From assembly GCA_038889235.1 (NCBI GenBank), contig JAWAHN010000001.1:344499-408498 (forward strand): a DNA stretch of 64,000 bases, read 5' to 3'. The position numbers and the translations under genes are program-made. This stretch comes from Candidatus Jordarchaeales archaeon (GTDB taxonomy: Archaea > Asgardarchaeota > Jordiarchaeia > Jordiarchaeales > Freyrarchaeaceae). Below, piece after piece: positions 41,313-49,532 of this stretch (positions are counted from its first letter, which is position 1; each line of letters starts with the position of its first letter). The notes below the pieces were generated by a model. The model was not told where the DNA came from and did not search any database. It was given only the letters and a program-made list of their open reading frames with translations.

Positions 41313-42017
41313 ATGTACCTGTTCGACTTGCATGTGCACACTTGTTGTTCCAGGCACCCTGTTTGGGGTAACGATGCTACTAGTAGCCCGCGCGAGGTTG
41401 TGGAGGAGGCGGCAAGGAAGGGGCTTAGCGGTTTAGCGATAACAGACCATAATACCACGAAGGGGGGTTTGCTTGGGGTTAAAGCCGCTAGGAAAGCTGG
41501 TTTGACCGTCGTTCCTGGTGTTGAGATAAGTAGCAGAAGGGGGGACTTGATAGTTTTGGGTTTGACTGAACTGTTTGAGTTTAAACCTAAGGAGATGGAT
41601 GTGGGAGAAGTGGTGGACTTTGCAAGGGATTTCGGAGGAGTCGTGGTGGTTCCACATCCGTACAGGCGCAGTAAGCCTCCAACATTCGTGATGGAGTTCA
41701 AAGTTGACGCGTTAGAAGGATTTAACGCTAGGACCTCGAGGCGGCTGAATGAGAAGGCTAAGAAGCTGGCAGAAATTGTAAACTTGCCCGTCGTCGCTGG
41801 GAGTGACGCACATACGTTGGGTGAGATAGGTAACGGGTTGACCGGTGTAATTGCTGATGGCGGTGGGCTGGACGACGTGCTTGAAGCTATAAGGAGGGGG
41901 AATGTGAACATTCAGCGTGAAAGACCATTCAGGCTCACAGAGAGAGTTAGATACTACGGGGTGAAAGTGCGAGACCTAGTGCTTCACGGGAGGAGGTACA
42001 TTTGCCCGGAGTATTAA
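41313..42017 (+). CDS. PHP-domain metallohydrolase
   Basis: A 234-residue PHP phosphoesterase. Metal-binding motifs run in order: FDLHVHTCCS (residues 4-13), AITDHNTTKGG (about 42-52), VVPGVEIS (about 66), VVVVPHPYRR (about 108) and VAGSDAHTLGEIG (about 165). These bind three metals in the family, which includes histidinol-phosphate phosphatase and 5'-3' nucleases. The substrate is not determinable. ATG at 41313 lies about 28 bases after TTCTTAAAGG, so the message is probably leaderless. Confidence 0.88.
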   Translation: MYLFDLHVHTCCSRHPVWGNDATSSPREVVEEAARKGLSGLAITDHNTTKGGLLGVKAARKAGLTVVPGVEISSRRGDLIVLGLTELFEFKPKEMDVGEVVDFARDFGGVVVVPHPYRRSKPPTFVMEFKVDALEGFNARTSRRLNEKAKKLAEIVNLPVVAGSDAHTLGEIGNGLTGVIADGGGLDDVLEAIRRGNVNIQRERPFRLTERVRYYGVKVRDLVLHGRRYICPEY

Positions 42018-42043
42018 GGCATAGAGGTGAATGCTTCAGGGTT

Positions 42044-43429
42044 CTAGGCTTTTTCAACTATTAGTGTGAGACCTGAAACCCCTACTACCCTTACTTTTGA
42101 GCCCTCCGGTATTGTCGAGTTGTCTGCTGAGCGGGCTGACCAAACCTCCCCCTTCACAAGTACTTGTCCACGCGGGGTGAGCGCCGTTTTAGCCACTCCT
42201 TCCACACCAACCAGTTTTTCCGGTTCTAACTCTGACTTCAGCCTGCGTACTTCAGCTGCTTTGTAGGCTAAGAATACGAAGAGCGCGGTCATAGCACCCG
42301 AGATTGCGATCAGAAGTGTTGTGAGCGATTGGGTGAATGAAGGTGTGAACAGCCAGCTCGCTGGGACAATCATGAGGCTGCCGAGTATCAAGCATGCCAC
42401 GCCTCCTATTGCGAAGACACTTGTCCCCGTCTTTATTTCCAGCAGCAGTAGTGTGAAGCCAAGTAAGAAGAGGAGGAGAGAGACTACGCTGAGCCCCAGC
42501 ACGCCCAGTCCCAGGAGGGATAGGAGAAGCGATATGGTGCCGCCTATTTCGGCCCCGTACCCGGGCGTCTTGATCCCTATTACAATACCGAATATGCCGA
42601 GTATTAGGAGGGAGTACGCGATGAACGGGTTAACTATGAGGTCTAATATGTTGTACTTAAGGGATTTCGGGTAGAATACTGGGTAAGCGTTGCTTATACC
42701 CGACAGGTGGACCACTCTGACGGGGTTGTAGATTCCAGCCTCCTGTCCGTCCACGAGCTTCCATGAAAGGGTACCAGTCTCGTTGTTCATGTACTGCACC
42801 AGCGCTTTTCCCTCAAGCTTTGAAAGAAGCTCATGAAGCGAGTTAGCCACTATTTCTATTACGTTGCTTTCCTTCGCTTGCTCTGGAAGCATGTTCAGGT
42901 TTATGTAGACGAACTGGCTCGCAGCGGACTCGTTCCTCGAGTGCAGGCGGGCGTGAGCCACCATTAGGGCAGCCATAGCATTAACGTACTTTGGATCGTA
43001 GACCGGCTGCCCTCCCATGGTGGGCTGACATGAACCTATCACCGTCCCACTAGACATGGCCGCTATGTGGCTCGCCATGAGTATATATGTCCCCCCACTC
43101 CACGCCGTGGACCCAGGGGGTGACACGAAAACACAGACAGGTACCAAGCTCAGCTCGAAGAGGTTCATTATCTCGTTGACGGCGCCAAGCTCACCGCCAG
43201 GACTATTAACGTAGAAGACTACAAGGCGTGAGCCGTACTGAAGAGCTGACATCAACACCTCCTGAACCATGTAAAGGGTAGAACGGGTGATCTCACCTCT
43301 AATCTCTGCAACCAGTATCGTTTCACTCGGAGAAGCGGTAACCTTAATGCTCGTAGAGAATGGAGCTAAGAGTAAGGGTGAAGCAGCGAGAAGTGCTAAC
43401 ATCAAGAGAGGGGCGACTTTAACGTGCAT
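42044..43429 (-). CDS. NfeD-type membrane-bound ClpP-class serine protease
   Basis: A 461-residue protein: signal peptide (1-30), a ClpP-like protease domain with YVNSPGGELG (about 73-82) and the catalytic Ser region STAWSGGTYILMASHIAAMS (about 107-126). Four or five membrane helices follow (about 275-395), then a C-terminal NfeD OB-fold domain (VGVEGVAKTALTPRGQVLVKGEVWSA). It cleaves membrane proteins, often stomatin; no stomatin gene is adjacent here. ATG at 43429 has GAGGTGGG about 9 bases upstream, and an A/T box near 43473-43485 (minus) is a likely promoter. Confidence 0.9.
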   Translation of the reverse strand: MHVKVAPLLMLALLAASPLLLAPFSTSIKVTASPSETILVAEIRGEITRSTLYMVQEVLMSALQYGSRLVVFYVNSPGGELGAVNEIMNLFELSLVPVCVFVSPPGSTAWSGGTYILMASHIAAMSSGTVIGSCQPTMGGQPVYDPKYVNAMAALMVAHARLHSRNESAASQFVYINLNMLPEQAKESNVIEIVANSLHELLSKLEGKALVQYMNNETGTLSWKLVDGQEAGIYNPVRVVHLSGISNAYPVFYPKSLKYNILDLIVNPFIAYSLLILGIFGIVIGIKTPGYGAEIGGTISLLLSLLGLGVLGLSVVSLLLFLLGFTLLLLEIKTGTSVFAIGGVACLILGSLMIVPASWLFTPSFTQSLTTLLIAISGAMTALFVFLAYKAAEVRRLKSELEPEKLVGVEGVAKTALTPRGQVLVKGEVWSARSADNSTIPEGSKVRVVGVSGLTLIVEKA

Positions 43430-43534
43430 TAAAAACCCACCTCTTTCTCAAATTTTACATAAAAGGGCTGCAGCATATTAAAAGTTGTAGAAAACTAGAG
43501 GGGGGCCGGGGGGCAAAAGCAGGAGCTTTAATGA

Positions 43535-43602
43535 CGGAGTCTAGGCAAAGGAACGTGCTGCAAAGGGGGTGTTCGTTGCACAAAATTGCTCAGACTTCTC
43601 CG
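43535..43602. other. Imperfect hairpin in the gap before the epimerase gene
   Basis: CGGAG-TCT pairs with AGA-CTT-CTCCG around an inner TGCAA/TTGCA stem. The gap between the nfeD-type and epimerase genes (43430-43649) has no gene I can support. The structure is weaker than those at 12.8 and 38.9 kb. Confidence 0.3.
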
Positions 43603-43649
43603 TTGCAGTAAAGGCTTCCGCAATATTTATCTATGATTCAGGTAGCCTT

Positions 43650-44582
43650 TTAGACTTCCGGTATCCAGTCCAGCTTTTCGTAGTATGCTATCGTTTTGTC
43701 TATTCCTTCTTCGAGCCCTGTCTTCGCTCTGAAGCCTAGAAGTTTCTCCGCCTTGGTTGGGTCTGCGAGCGTCCGGTACACGTAGTTTTTAACCGGGTTT
43801 GGAACGTATTTCGGCTTTATGTTCTTCCCAAGCTTCCTGTTGAGTATTCCAACTATTTCGTTAAACGAAGTTTCTTTACCTGTTCCCACGTTGAAAACGT
43901 CGAACTCTATGTCTGTTTCCATGGCTAGCATTGCGGCTTCGACTGCATCTTTAACGTAGACGAAGTCCCTTGTCTGCGTTCCGTCCCCATATATCACGGG
44001 GGGCTTATCCTTCATTAGGCACCAGAGGAACTGCGTGATATTGTTCGCGTAATGCCTTTTGTACTCCTCTCTGGGACCATATATGCTGAAGTGCCTGAGC
44101 GTGATCACGCTTAATCCGTAAAGCTTGTGGTAGAGCTCGGCAAGCCTTTCTATGGCTATCCTAGCCTCCGTGTAGAAGTCTGTGACGAAGGGGACGGCGT
44201 CCTCCCTCCACGGCGTCGGGAGACCATTATAAATACTGGACGTGGAACACAGCACGACGCGGGAACCGCAGTCCTTCGCAAACTCGAACACCACAATAGC
44301 GTCGCCCACTGCTTCGGCAACCCTCCTCCTGTCCTCCTTATACATCGGAGAGGAAGAGTAAATCCCGTAGTGGAGGATGAAATCCATTTTAGGGAGGGAG
44401 AGTGACTGCAGACTTCCAGCACTGCACTTGAAAAGCTTTATAGAGTCGATTACATCTTCTAAGTTTTTCTCATTGCCGGTGTGCATGTTGTCGATAACGT
44501 AAGTTTCAAACCCTTTTCTAACGAGCTCAACGACAATGTTTGAACCTATAAAACCAGCTCCACCTGTAACCAGAACCTTCAT
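43650..44582 (-). CDS. NAD-dependent sugar-nucleotide epimerase/dehydratase (extended SDR)
   Basis: A 310-residue GalE-like SDR. The NAD site GGAGFIGSN is at residues 7-15, with YVIDNMHTGNEKNLE next. The catalytic Ser region is LCSTSSIYNG (about 108-117), followed by RHFSIYGPRE and YGDGTQTRDFVYVKDA. The active-site motif that is normally YxxxK reads YTEAR, so the lysine is replaced by arginine. It probably supplied an epimerised sugar nucleotide to the glycan island; activity is uncertain because of the Arg. ATG at 44582 was kept. It is divergent from the UDP-sugar dehydrogenase gene. Confidence 0.82.
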   Translation of the reverse strand: MKVLVTGGAGFIGSNIVVELVRKGFETYVIDNMHTGNEKNLEDVIDSIKLFKCSAGSLQSLSLPKMDFILHYGIYSSSPMYKEDRRRVAEAVGDAIVVFEFAKDCGSRVVLCSTSSIYNGLPTPWREDAVPFVTDFYTEARIAIERLAELYHKLYGLSVITLRHFSIYGPREEYKRHYANNITQFLWCLMKDKPPVIYGDGTQTRDFVYVKDAVEAAMLAMETDIEFDVFNVGTGKETSFNEIVGILNRKLGKNIKPKYVPNPVKNYVYRTLADPTKAEKLLGFRAKTGLEEGIDKTIAYYEKLDWIPEV

Positions 44583-44715
44583 TAAGCAACCCCCTCAAAC
44601 ATGTACTGATCAGATAGACACCGTGTGCGTAAATGCACCTGCAACCTATATATGCTTTGTCGTCTTGAGAAATGCTTATTTTGGATAGGGATTTCTTTTC
44701 GGTTAGGTGTTGCTT

Positions 44716-45597
44716 TTGAGAAGTGCGGTGATTGGTGCGGGTGTTGTAGGTAGGGCTACTGGCATTGGTCTTCAAATGTACGGTTATGAGGTCATATTTT
44801 ATGATGTTAACCCGGAGAAAACCGCAGAGTTAGAGAAACAGGGTTTTAAGGTTGCTAGGAGTGTTAAAGAGGCTGTACGCTGGTCGGACATTTCATTCGT
44901 GTGCGTTCAGACCCCCTACGTGGATAGCAGAGTTGATTTGTCATATCTGAAGAGCGCTATTATGAGTATTGGTGAATCTCTGGATGGAGAAAACTATCAT
45001 GTGGTTGCCGTCAGGAGCACCGTTCCACCATTTACAACAAGGAACATTGTAATTCCCTTGCTGCAAGAATGTTCTGGTCTTCGCGTCGGAAAAGATTTTG
45101 GCGTATGTTTTAACCCGGAGTTCCTTAGGGAGGCAAGCGCACTCCAAGATTTCCTAAGCCCAGCTAGGATTGTGATAGGAGAAGTCGACAAGAAAGCTGG
45201 AGACATTTTAGAGGAACTTTACAAGCCCTTCAAAGCACCGATAATCAGAACGAACCCAGAAACAGCAGAGGTTATTAAGTACGTAGCGAACACCTTCCTA
45301 GCAACAAAGATATCCTTTTTTAATGAAGTATACTTATTGTGCGCCAAGCTTGGTTTAGATCCAAACCTTGTGGCGGAAACAGTTGCCCTAGACCCGCGCA
45401 TAGGCAAGTATGGAATATACGGCGGCAGGCCTTTCGGTGGAAGCTGCCTACCCAAAGATTTAAAGACATTCATACAGTTTTTTAGGGAAAATGGTGTTGA
45501 GCCGACACTACTGAGCGCTGTGCTTGCAGTTAACGAGAAAATGGAGGAAATTCAGAAGCGGAGGGAAATGAGTGAAAGAGATAAGTGCTTACAGTGA
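44716..45597 (+). CDS. UDP-glucose/GDP-mannose dehydrogenase family, short form
   Basis: The protein has the Rossmann start AVIGAGVVGRATGIGL (residues about 4-19), the SVRSTVPP-like AVRSTVPP, the NPEFLREASALQDFLSPARIVIG segment, and the catalytic Cys in FGGSCLPKDLKT (about 250). It then stops after 293 residues, about 120-140 short of normal family members, so the C-terminal UDP-binding domain is missing. The TGA is followed by further stops, so readthrough would not restore it. TTG at 44716 has AGGTG 6 bases upstream. The stop lies inside the next gene. A shortened enzyme or C-terminal loss are both possible. Confidence 0.8.
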   Translation: MRSAVIGAGVVGRATGIGLQMYGYEVIFYDVNPEKTAELEKQGFKVARSVKEAVRWSDISFVCVQTPYVDSRVDLSYLKSAIMSIGESLDGENYHVVAVRSTVPPFTTRNIVIPLLQECSGLRVGKDFGVCFNPEFLREASALQDFLSPARIVIGEVDKKAGDILEELYKPFKAPIIRTNPETAEVIKYVANTFLATKISFFNEVYLLCAKLGLDPNLVAETVALDPRIGKYGIYGGRPFGGSCLPKDLKTFIQFFRENGVEPTLLSAVLAVNEKMEEIQKRREMSERDKCLQ

Positions 45598-46267
45598 GTG
45601 GTACTTTGAAAAGAAATATAAGTACTCGAAGAAGAAAGAGGCTGTTCAAAGACATTATTTGAACATATTATCTTGGGCTGACCGCAACATGGAGGGAAGA
45701 GTTCTCAATGGAAAGGGTAAAAGGGCTCTTGATGTTGGATGTGCCTATGGTTTCGTCGTTGAACTGCTCTCGAGGATCGGCTATGATGCTGTTGGAGTGG
45801 ACATTTCGAGTTACGCCGTTAGGAGAGGAAGGAAAGCAGGTCTCCTTCTTGAAGCAGATGCTGGGCATCTTCCTTTTGCGGGGAACACGTTTGACCTAGT
45901 AACTTGCTTCGCCGTTCTTGAACACCTACTTAACCTTGAAAAAGCGCTAAGAGAGATTGCAAGGGTGATGAAGCCAGGAGGAATAATTGTGGTGACAACG
46001 CCCAATATTAATGTAGTTGCGAAAGTTTTAATCCACGTTTTAGCCCGTGAGCCGACGGAAACACATCCGTCAGCCAGGCTGCCAGGCGAATGGATTAAAA
46101 CATTGACAAACTTTGGGTTTGGGGACGTGAAGGCGAAGCATTTTCTCTTGCTTCCGATACCACCAAGGCTTTTTCAAAGGTACTTCACTGTAGGAGCGCA
46201 TTTTACGCTAGCAAGCCACATAGGAATAGTGGCGGTAAAAAATGGAGGAGGGGATTGGAGTGCCTAA
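45572..46267 (+). CDS. SAM-dependent methyltransferase (class I)
   Basis: A 231-residue methyltransferase with motif I ALDVGCAYGFVVELL (about 52-66), VDISSYAVRRGRKAG, DAGHLPFAGNTFDLVTCFAVLEHL (about 93-116) and ARVMKPGGIIVVTTPN. It is the Methyltransf_11 type common in polysaccharide clusters, likely methylating a sugar or lipid carrier. GTG at 45572 overlaps the dehydrogenase gene by 26 bases, and its own end overlaps the GT2 gene by 8 bases, so all three are one operon. Confidence 0.85.
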   Translation: MKEISAYSEWYFEKKYKYSKKKEAVQRHYLNILSWADRNMEGRVLNGKGKRALDVGCAYGFVVELLSRIGYDAVGVDISSYAVRRGRKAGLLLEADAGHLPFAGNTFDLVTCFAVLEHLLNLEKALREIARVMKPGGIIVVTTPNINVVAKVLIHVLAREPTETHPSARLPGEWIKTLTNFGFGDVKAKHFLLLPIPPRLFQRYFTVGAHFTLASHIGIVAVKNGGGDWSA

Positions 46268-46997
46268 GTTTTCCGTGATAATTCCGGCTTTAAACGAGGA
46301 GAAATATATTGGGTTAACGCTCAATTCCATAGCTAGGCAGACTCTTAAGGATGCAGAAGTCATAGTAGTAGTTGATGATAGAACTAGGGATGCCACAGCG
46401 GACATAGCCAGACAAAAGGGAGCGAAGGTGATTTTTTGCAGCAAGCACACCGTGAGTGATGGAAGGCATGAGGGAGCAAAACACGCTACAGGAGAAATAC
46501 TAGTTTTCACGGACGCTGACACGTTAATTCCACCGGACTTCCTTGAAAAAGTCGAAAAAAAGTTTAGAGACAGTGATGTGATCGCTTTAAGCGGTCTAGC
46601 AATCCCCTACGACGCGCCCCTAATTGGGAAAGTAGAGTATATCGCCTGGTCACTGGGGAGATACGTACTCAACCGCTTAGGAAAGTTCTTTCCGCCGGGG
46701 TATTTTACTGTAATTAGGAGAGACACATACTTCAAAGCAGGAGGATACATCAACATCAAAGAACCTTGCGAAATGTCGCTGGATGGAAGAGACGGAATAT
46801 TCGGGCTTGAACTAGTCAAGAAGGTTGGAGGGAAAACTATCTACAGCTTAGACATACCAGTTTTCCCCTCATCGAGAAGGATGCATAAACTTGGCTTCTT
46901 GAAGTTCAACCTCTACTACGCCTATATACTCAACCACTTATTCCCTTCAGTTAAGCTCTTCAGAAAACTGGTGCAATTTAAGGAGAAAATTGGGTAA
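46260..46997 (+). CDS. GT2-family glycosyltransferase
   Basis: A 245-residue GT-A enzyme: FSVIIPALNEEKYIGLTLNSI at the N-terminus, VVVDDRTRDATADIARQKGAKVIF, and the metal site FTDADT (about residue 85). The C-terminal part includes a short hydrophobic segment (about 130-150) that may associate with the membrane. I chose GTG at 46260, with GGAGGGG 8 bases upstream, over ATG 46242. It is last in the operon with the dehydrogenase and methyltransferase. Its end overlaps the convergent DUF2079 gene by 20 bases. Confidence 0.85.
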   Translation: MPKFSVIIPALNEEKYIGLTLNSIARQTLKDAEVIVVVDDRTRDATADIARQKGAKVIFCSKHTVSDGRHEGAKHATGEILVFTDADTLIPPDFLEKVEKKFRDSDVIALSGLAIPYDAPLIGKVEYIAWSLGRYVLNRLGKFFPPGYFTVIRRDTYFKAGGYINIKEPCEMSLDGRDGIFGLELVKKVGGKTIYSLDIPVFPSSRRMHKLGFLKFNLYYAYILNHLFPSVKLFRKLVQFKEKIG

Positions 46998-48654
46998 GGT
47001 TGGCTCGTCCTATCACTAACACCCCATCGAAGTTAAACAATATAGTGTAATTGTCCGAGGCAAGCAACATGGTAGCTAGTTCGCTTGGCGCTAATCTGTC
47101 GTAGAACAACCTTAGCCCACCCGAGCCGCTGAGGTAGTACCATGGTGAGCACGTGTCGAGAACTAGGATGTCATAGTACTCGGTAGGCATGAATGTGTAG
47201 TGTCCTAGGTATAGGTTTAGGCTCGGTGTTAAGTGGGGGAAAAGATCGCCCTGTGTTGAAACAGTGAAATATGGTGGAATGGAAGATGTTACCGCGTGAA
47301 GCACTTGGTCGCGAGGAGTTCCCCCTTCGACGAGCCATACCGGGCTCCAAAGGTAGAAGCTAGCAAAACTACAGAGCAACACTACAAGCGTGAGACAGAA
47401 GAAAGCCCCACCTTTAGTGTAGAATGCCTTTACCAGGTGAGGAGCAAGGTTGATTTTCGATACAAATTTCCACGATAAGCTTACGAGGTTCTTTGTTGCG
47501 TGAACTGACGCCAAGAAAATGAATGGGACCAGAAGAGATGGATACTGGTATCCCACAGCAGTGTAATGTGTCGGCGTAACGGATGATAAATTAAGGAGAA
47601 TCCACGGAATGGCAGGCAACAGCACAGCTGGACTCATCAATGGGAGGAAAGCGAAGGGGAAAAACAATTGGAGCAAATAATACGATTTCATGCTGGGCTC
47701 TGCGAGGACTAAGGCTAGCAAGAGTTGGTCTGAAAAGTATTTCCCGTGGAGAAGCTTTAAGAGAAAGAACTTGACTGGTGTGGGTGTGAAAGCCGCATGG
47801 AGGCTGCCAACCGGGTTTGTAAGAAAGCTCTTCGCAACACCGACTAGCCCTATTCCGAGGTAGCTCCAGGAGAAGGCGTGCCTATCAGCGGAAATTACTG
47901 AGGGAAACATGCACGACGCGAGAACAAACCATCCGACACCCAGAACGACCGTTAACGTTGCGAAGGATAGGTAGCGACTTGAAAAAGCGCCTTTAAATTC
48001 AAGCTTAACGAGAGAGCGCCATGGAATTTCTTTTCTGTAAGCCCACGCGACGTACACTCCGATAGCCGCAACTGTAAAGGCTGCAGTCTCCTTACACATA
48101 AGGGCTAGAAACATGCAGAAAGCCGATTTTAAAAGGCGTCCACGCTCAATGAAAAGCAAGGAGGAGAAAAAAAGGAGGGGGAAGAAGCAATCAGGGTGAA
48201 AATCGTAAAGGTTAATCCCGTGAATAGACGGGTTCAGTAAATAACAAAGTGAGATGAGAAGGGCGAGGGAGCCTGATTTGAGGACGGCGCGTGAAATGAG
48301 GAACGCGGGAACGGCTGCAAAACCAAGCGCGATAGATTGAATGGCGAGGAGCAAAAGAGGTGTCTGAGCGAAAGAGTAAATTGGGAGGATGAGGAAAAGA
48401 ATTGGGTCAAAGTGGAATTGGAAATGACTGCCAAGCTCGATGGTGTCATAAAACAGAAGGCCGAAGTTCAAGGAAGAGTAAAGAGCCTGATTGAATATTC
48501 CAAGGTCACCTGCAAGTGTCCTAAACGAGTAATGGTTTGTAAAGGAGAGGGAAGTAAATAGACAAGAGTATAGAACTGAAAGCAGAAATATTACGAAAAG
48601 TGGGCGATCCCTCAAAAAACGCGAAAAGAACAAAATAAAACACCTCCGACCCAA
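46978..48654 (-). CDS. DUF2079 multi-pass membrane protein
   Basis: A 558-residue protein with about ten membrane helices. It has the DUF2079 signature after the first helix: GDLGIFNQALYSSLNFG (about 49-65) and HFQFHFDPILFLILPIYSF (about 76-94), with a polar C-terminal domain (about 440-558) outside. DUF2079 proteins resemble GT-C glycosyltransferases and may transfer sugars from a lipid carrier. Start ATG 48654 was kept; no strong ribosome site is visible. It sits among glycan genes on the opposite strand. Confidence 0.8.
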   Translation of the reverse strand: MGRRCFILFFSRFLRDRPLFVIFLLSVLYSCLFTSLSFTNHYSFRTLAGDLGIFNQALYSSLNFGLLFYDTIELGSHFQFHFDPILFLILPIYSFAQTPLLLLAIQSIALGFAAVPAFLISRAVLKSGSLALLISLCYLLNPSIHGINLYDFHPDCFFPLLFFSSLLFIERGRLLKSAFCMFLALMCKETAAFTVAAIGVYVAWAYRKEIPWRSLVKLEFKGAFSSRYLSFATLTVVLGVGWFVLASCMFPSVISADRHAFSWSYLGIGLVGVAKSFLTNPVGSLHAAFTPTPVKFFLLKLLHGKYFSDQLLLALVLAEPSMKSYYLLQLFFPFAFLPLMSPAVLLPAIPWILLNLSSVTPTHYTAVGYQYPSLLVPFIFLASVHATKNLVSLSWKFVSKINLAPHLVKAFYTKGGAFFCLTLVVLLCSFASFYLWSPVWLVEGGTPRDQVLHAVTSSIPPYFTVSTQGDLFPHLTPSLNLYLGHYTFMPTEYYDILVLDTCSPWYYLSGSGGLRLFYDRLAPSELATMLLASDNYTILFNFDGVLVIGRANLTQFSP

Positions 48655-49532
48655 AGAGAGGTGATAAAATTAAAAACCTTTCGGAGACAAGCTTCCAGCT
48701 GAGTAGTATTCGTAAGTGGGTGGAACATAACTTGCTTACAAAGAAACATGGGTTACTTAAGGGTTCTCTCAAAACTCGCGGAAAACTAAGATGCTACCCG
48801 ACTTTTAGAAAAACACCCGTTGATAAGATAGTTCCAAAAGTATAATATGAAAACCTTTAAGAAATTTCACCGAATTTTTCACTTTAAACTAAGCCGGCCT
48901 AAGGAGAGTTCTAAAATTTAAAGAGAGCACAATACAGATGCTTGAGAAATGAATGGAGACAACTGAAGAAGACAACAGGCTTCTATTATTTAATTTTCGC
49001 TGATTTTCCCTGTAAGGGTTCAACGGAGGAAAAGACAAGGAGACAAATTAAGGGAACGAGGGAGACCATTAAGGTTCCTAACGGGCCCCTCACATAAGAC
49101 TAACAACAATATCACACCGACTATATTTTCTATTAATTTCTATTAATTTCTCTATAATAAAAATTTTATTTATTTTTATTTCAAAGGTTCTATCTCGATA
49201 ACGACTGCATTGAGGGAAACAAGACGTGATTATTTGAGACAGACGAGTGGCTGCTGCGTACCCTGTAATCCTTATTTTAAACTTTATTCAGTAGCGTTAA
49301 GGGTGCATTCTAGTGGTTTTTTTCCTGGAAACCGCACTGAAAGACCAACTTACGAAGAATGTGCCCTCTTAGTCCTTTCGCTGAAGAATATTTAAAAACA
49401 CCCATCTATCTTTAACCAGAAGCACTTTGATTGCCTCAAAGTCTAATGTAAGTTTTCCAGCAGAGACTGCAAAGAGGGTTGGAAGTGGCTGCACGTTTAG
49501 GGGGACACGTCAGGATATAACTCAAGAATGAT
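48655..49532. other. 878-base AT-rich region without a supported gene
   Basis: No open frame here has a credible start and recognisable product. Around 49130-49155 the unit TATTAATTTC occurs twice in tandem, followed by an A/T-only stretch (to about 49185). The 62-codon frame at 49210-49395 has an odd Cys/Pro-rich composition and looks like a relic. Several A/T boxes could serve as promoters. I read it as a decayed or insertion-prone stretch of the glycan island. Confidence 0.5.

Noticed and set aside
44716-45597. Selenoprotein by readthrough of the early TGA in the UDP-sugar dehydrogenase
   Set aside because: Further in-frame stops follow within a few codons, so readthrough would not restore the missing domain.
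49210-49395. 62-codon frame in the 48.7-49.5 kb gap
   Set aside because: No ribosome site, odd composition and no recognisable family; at most a relic.
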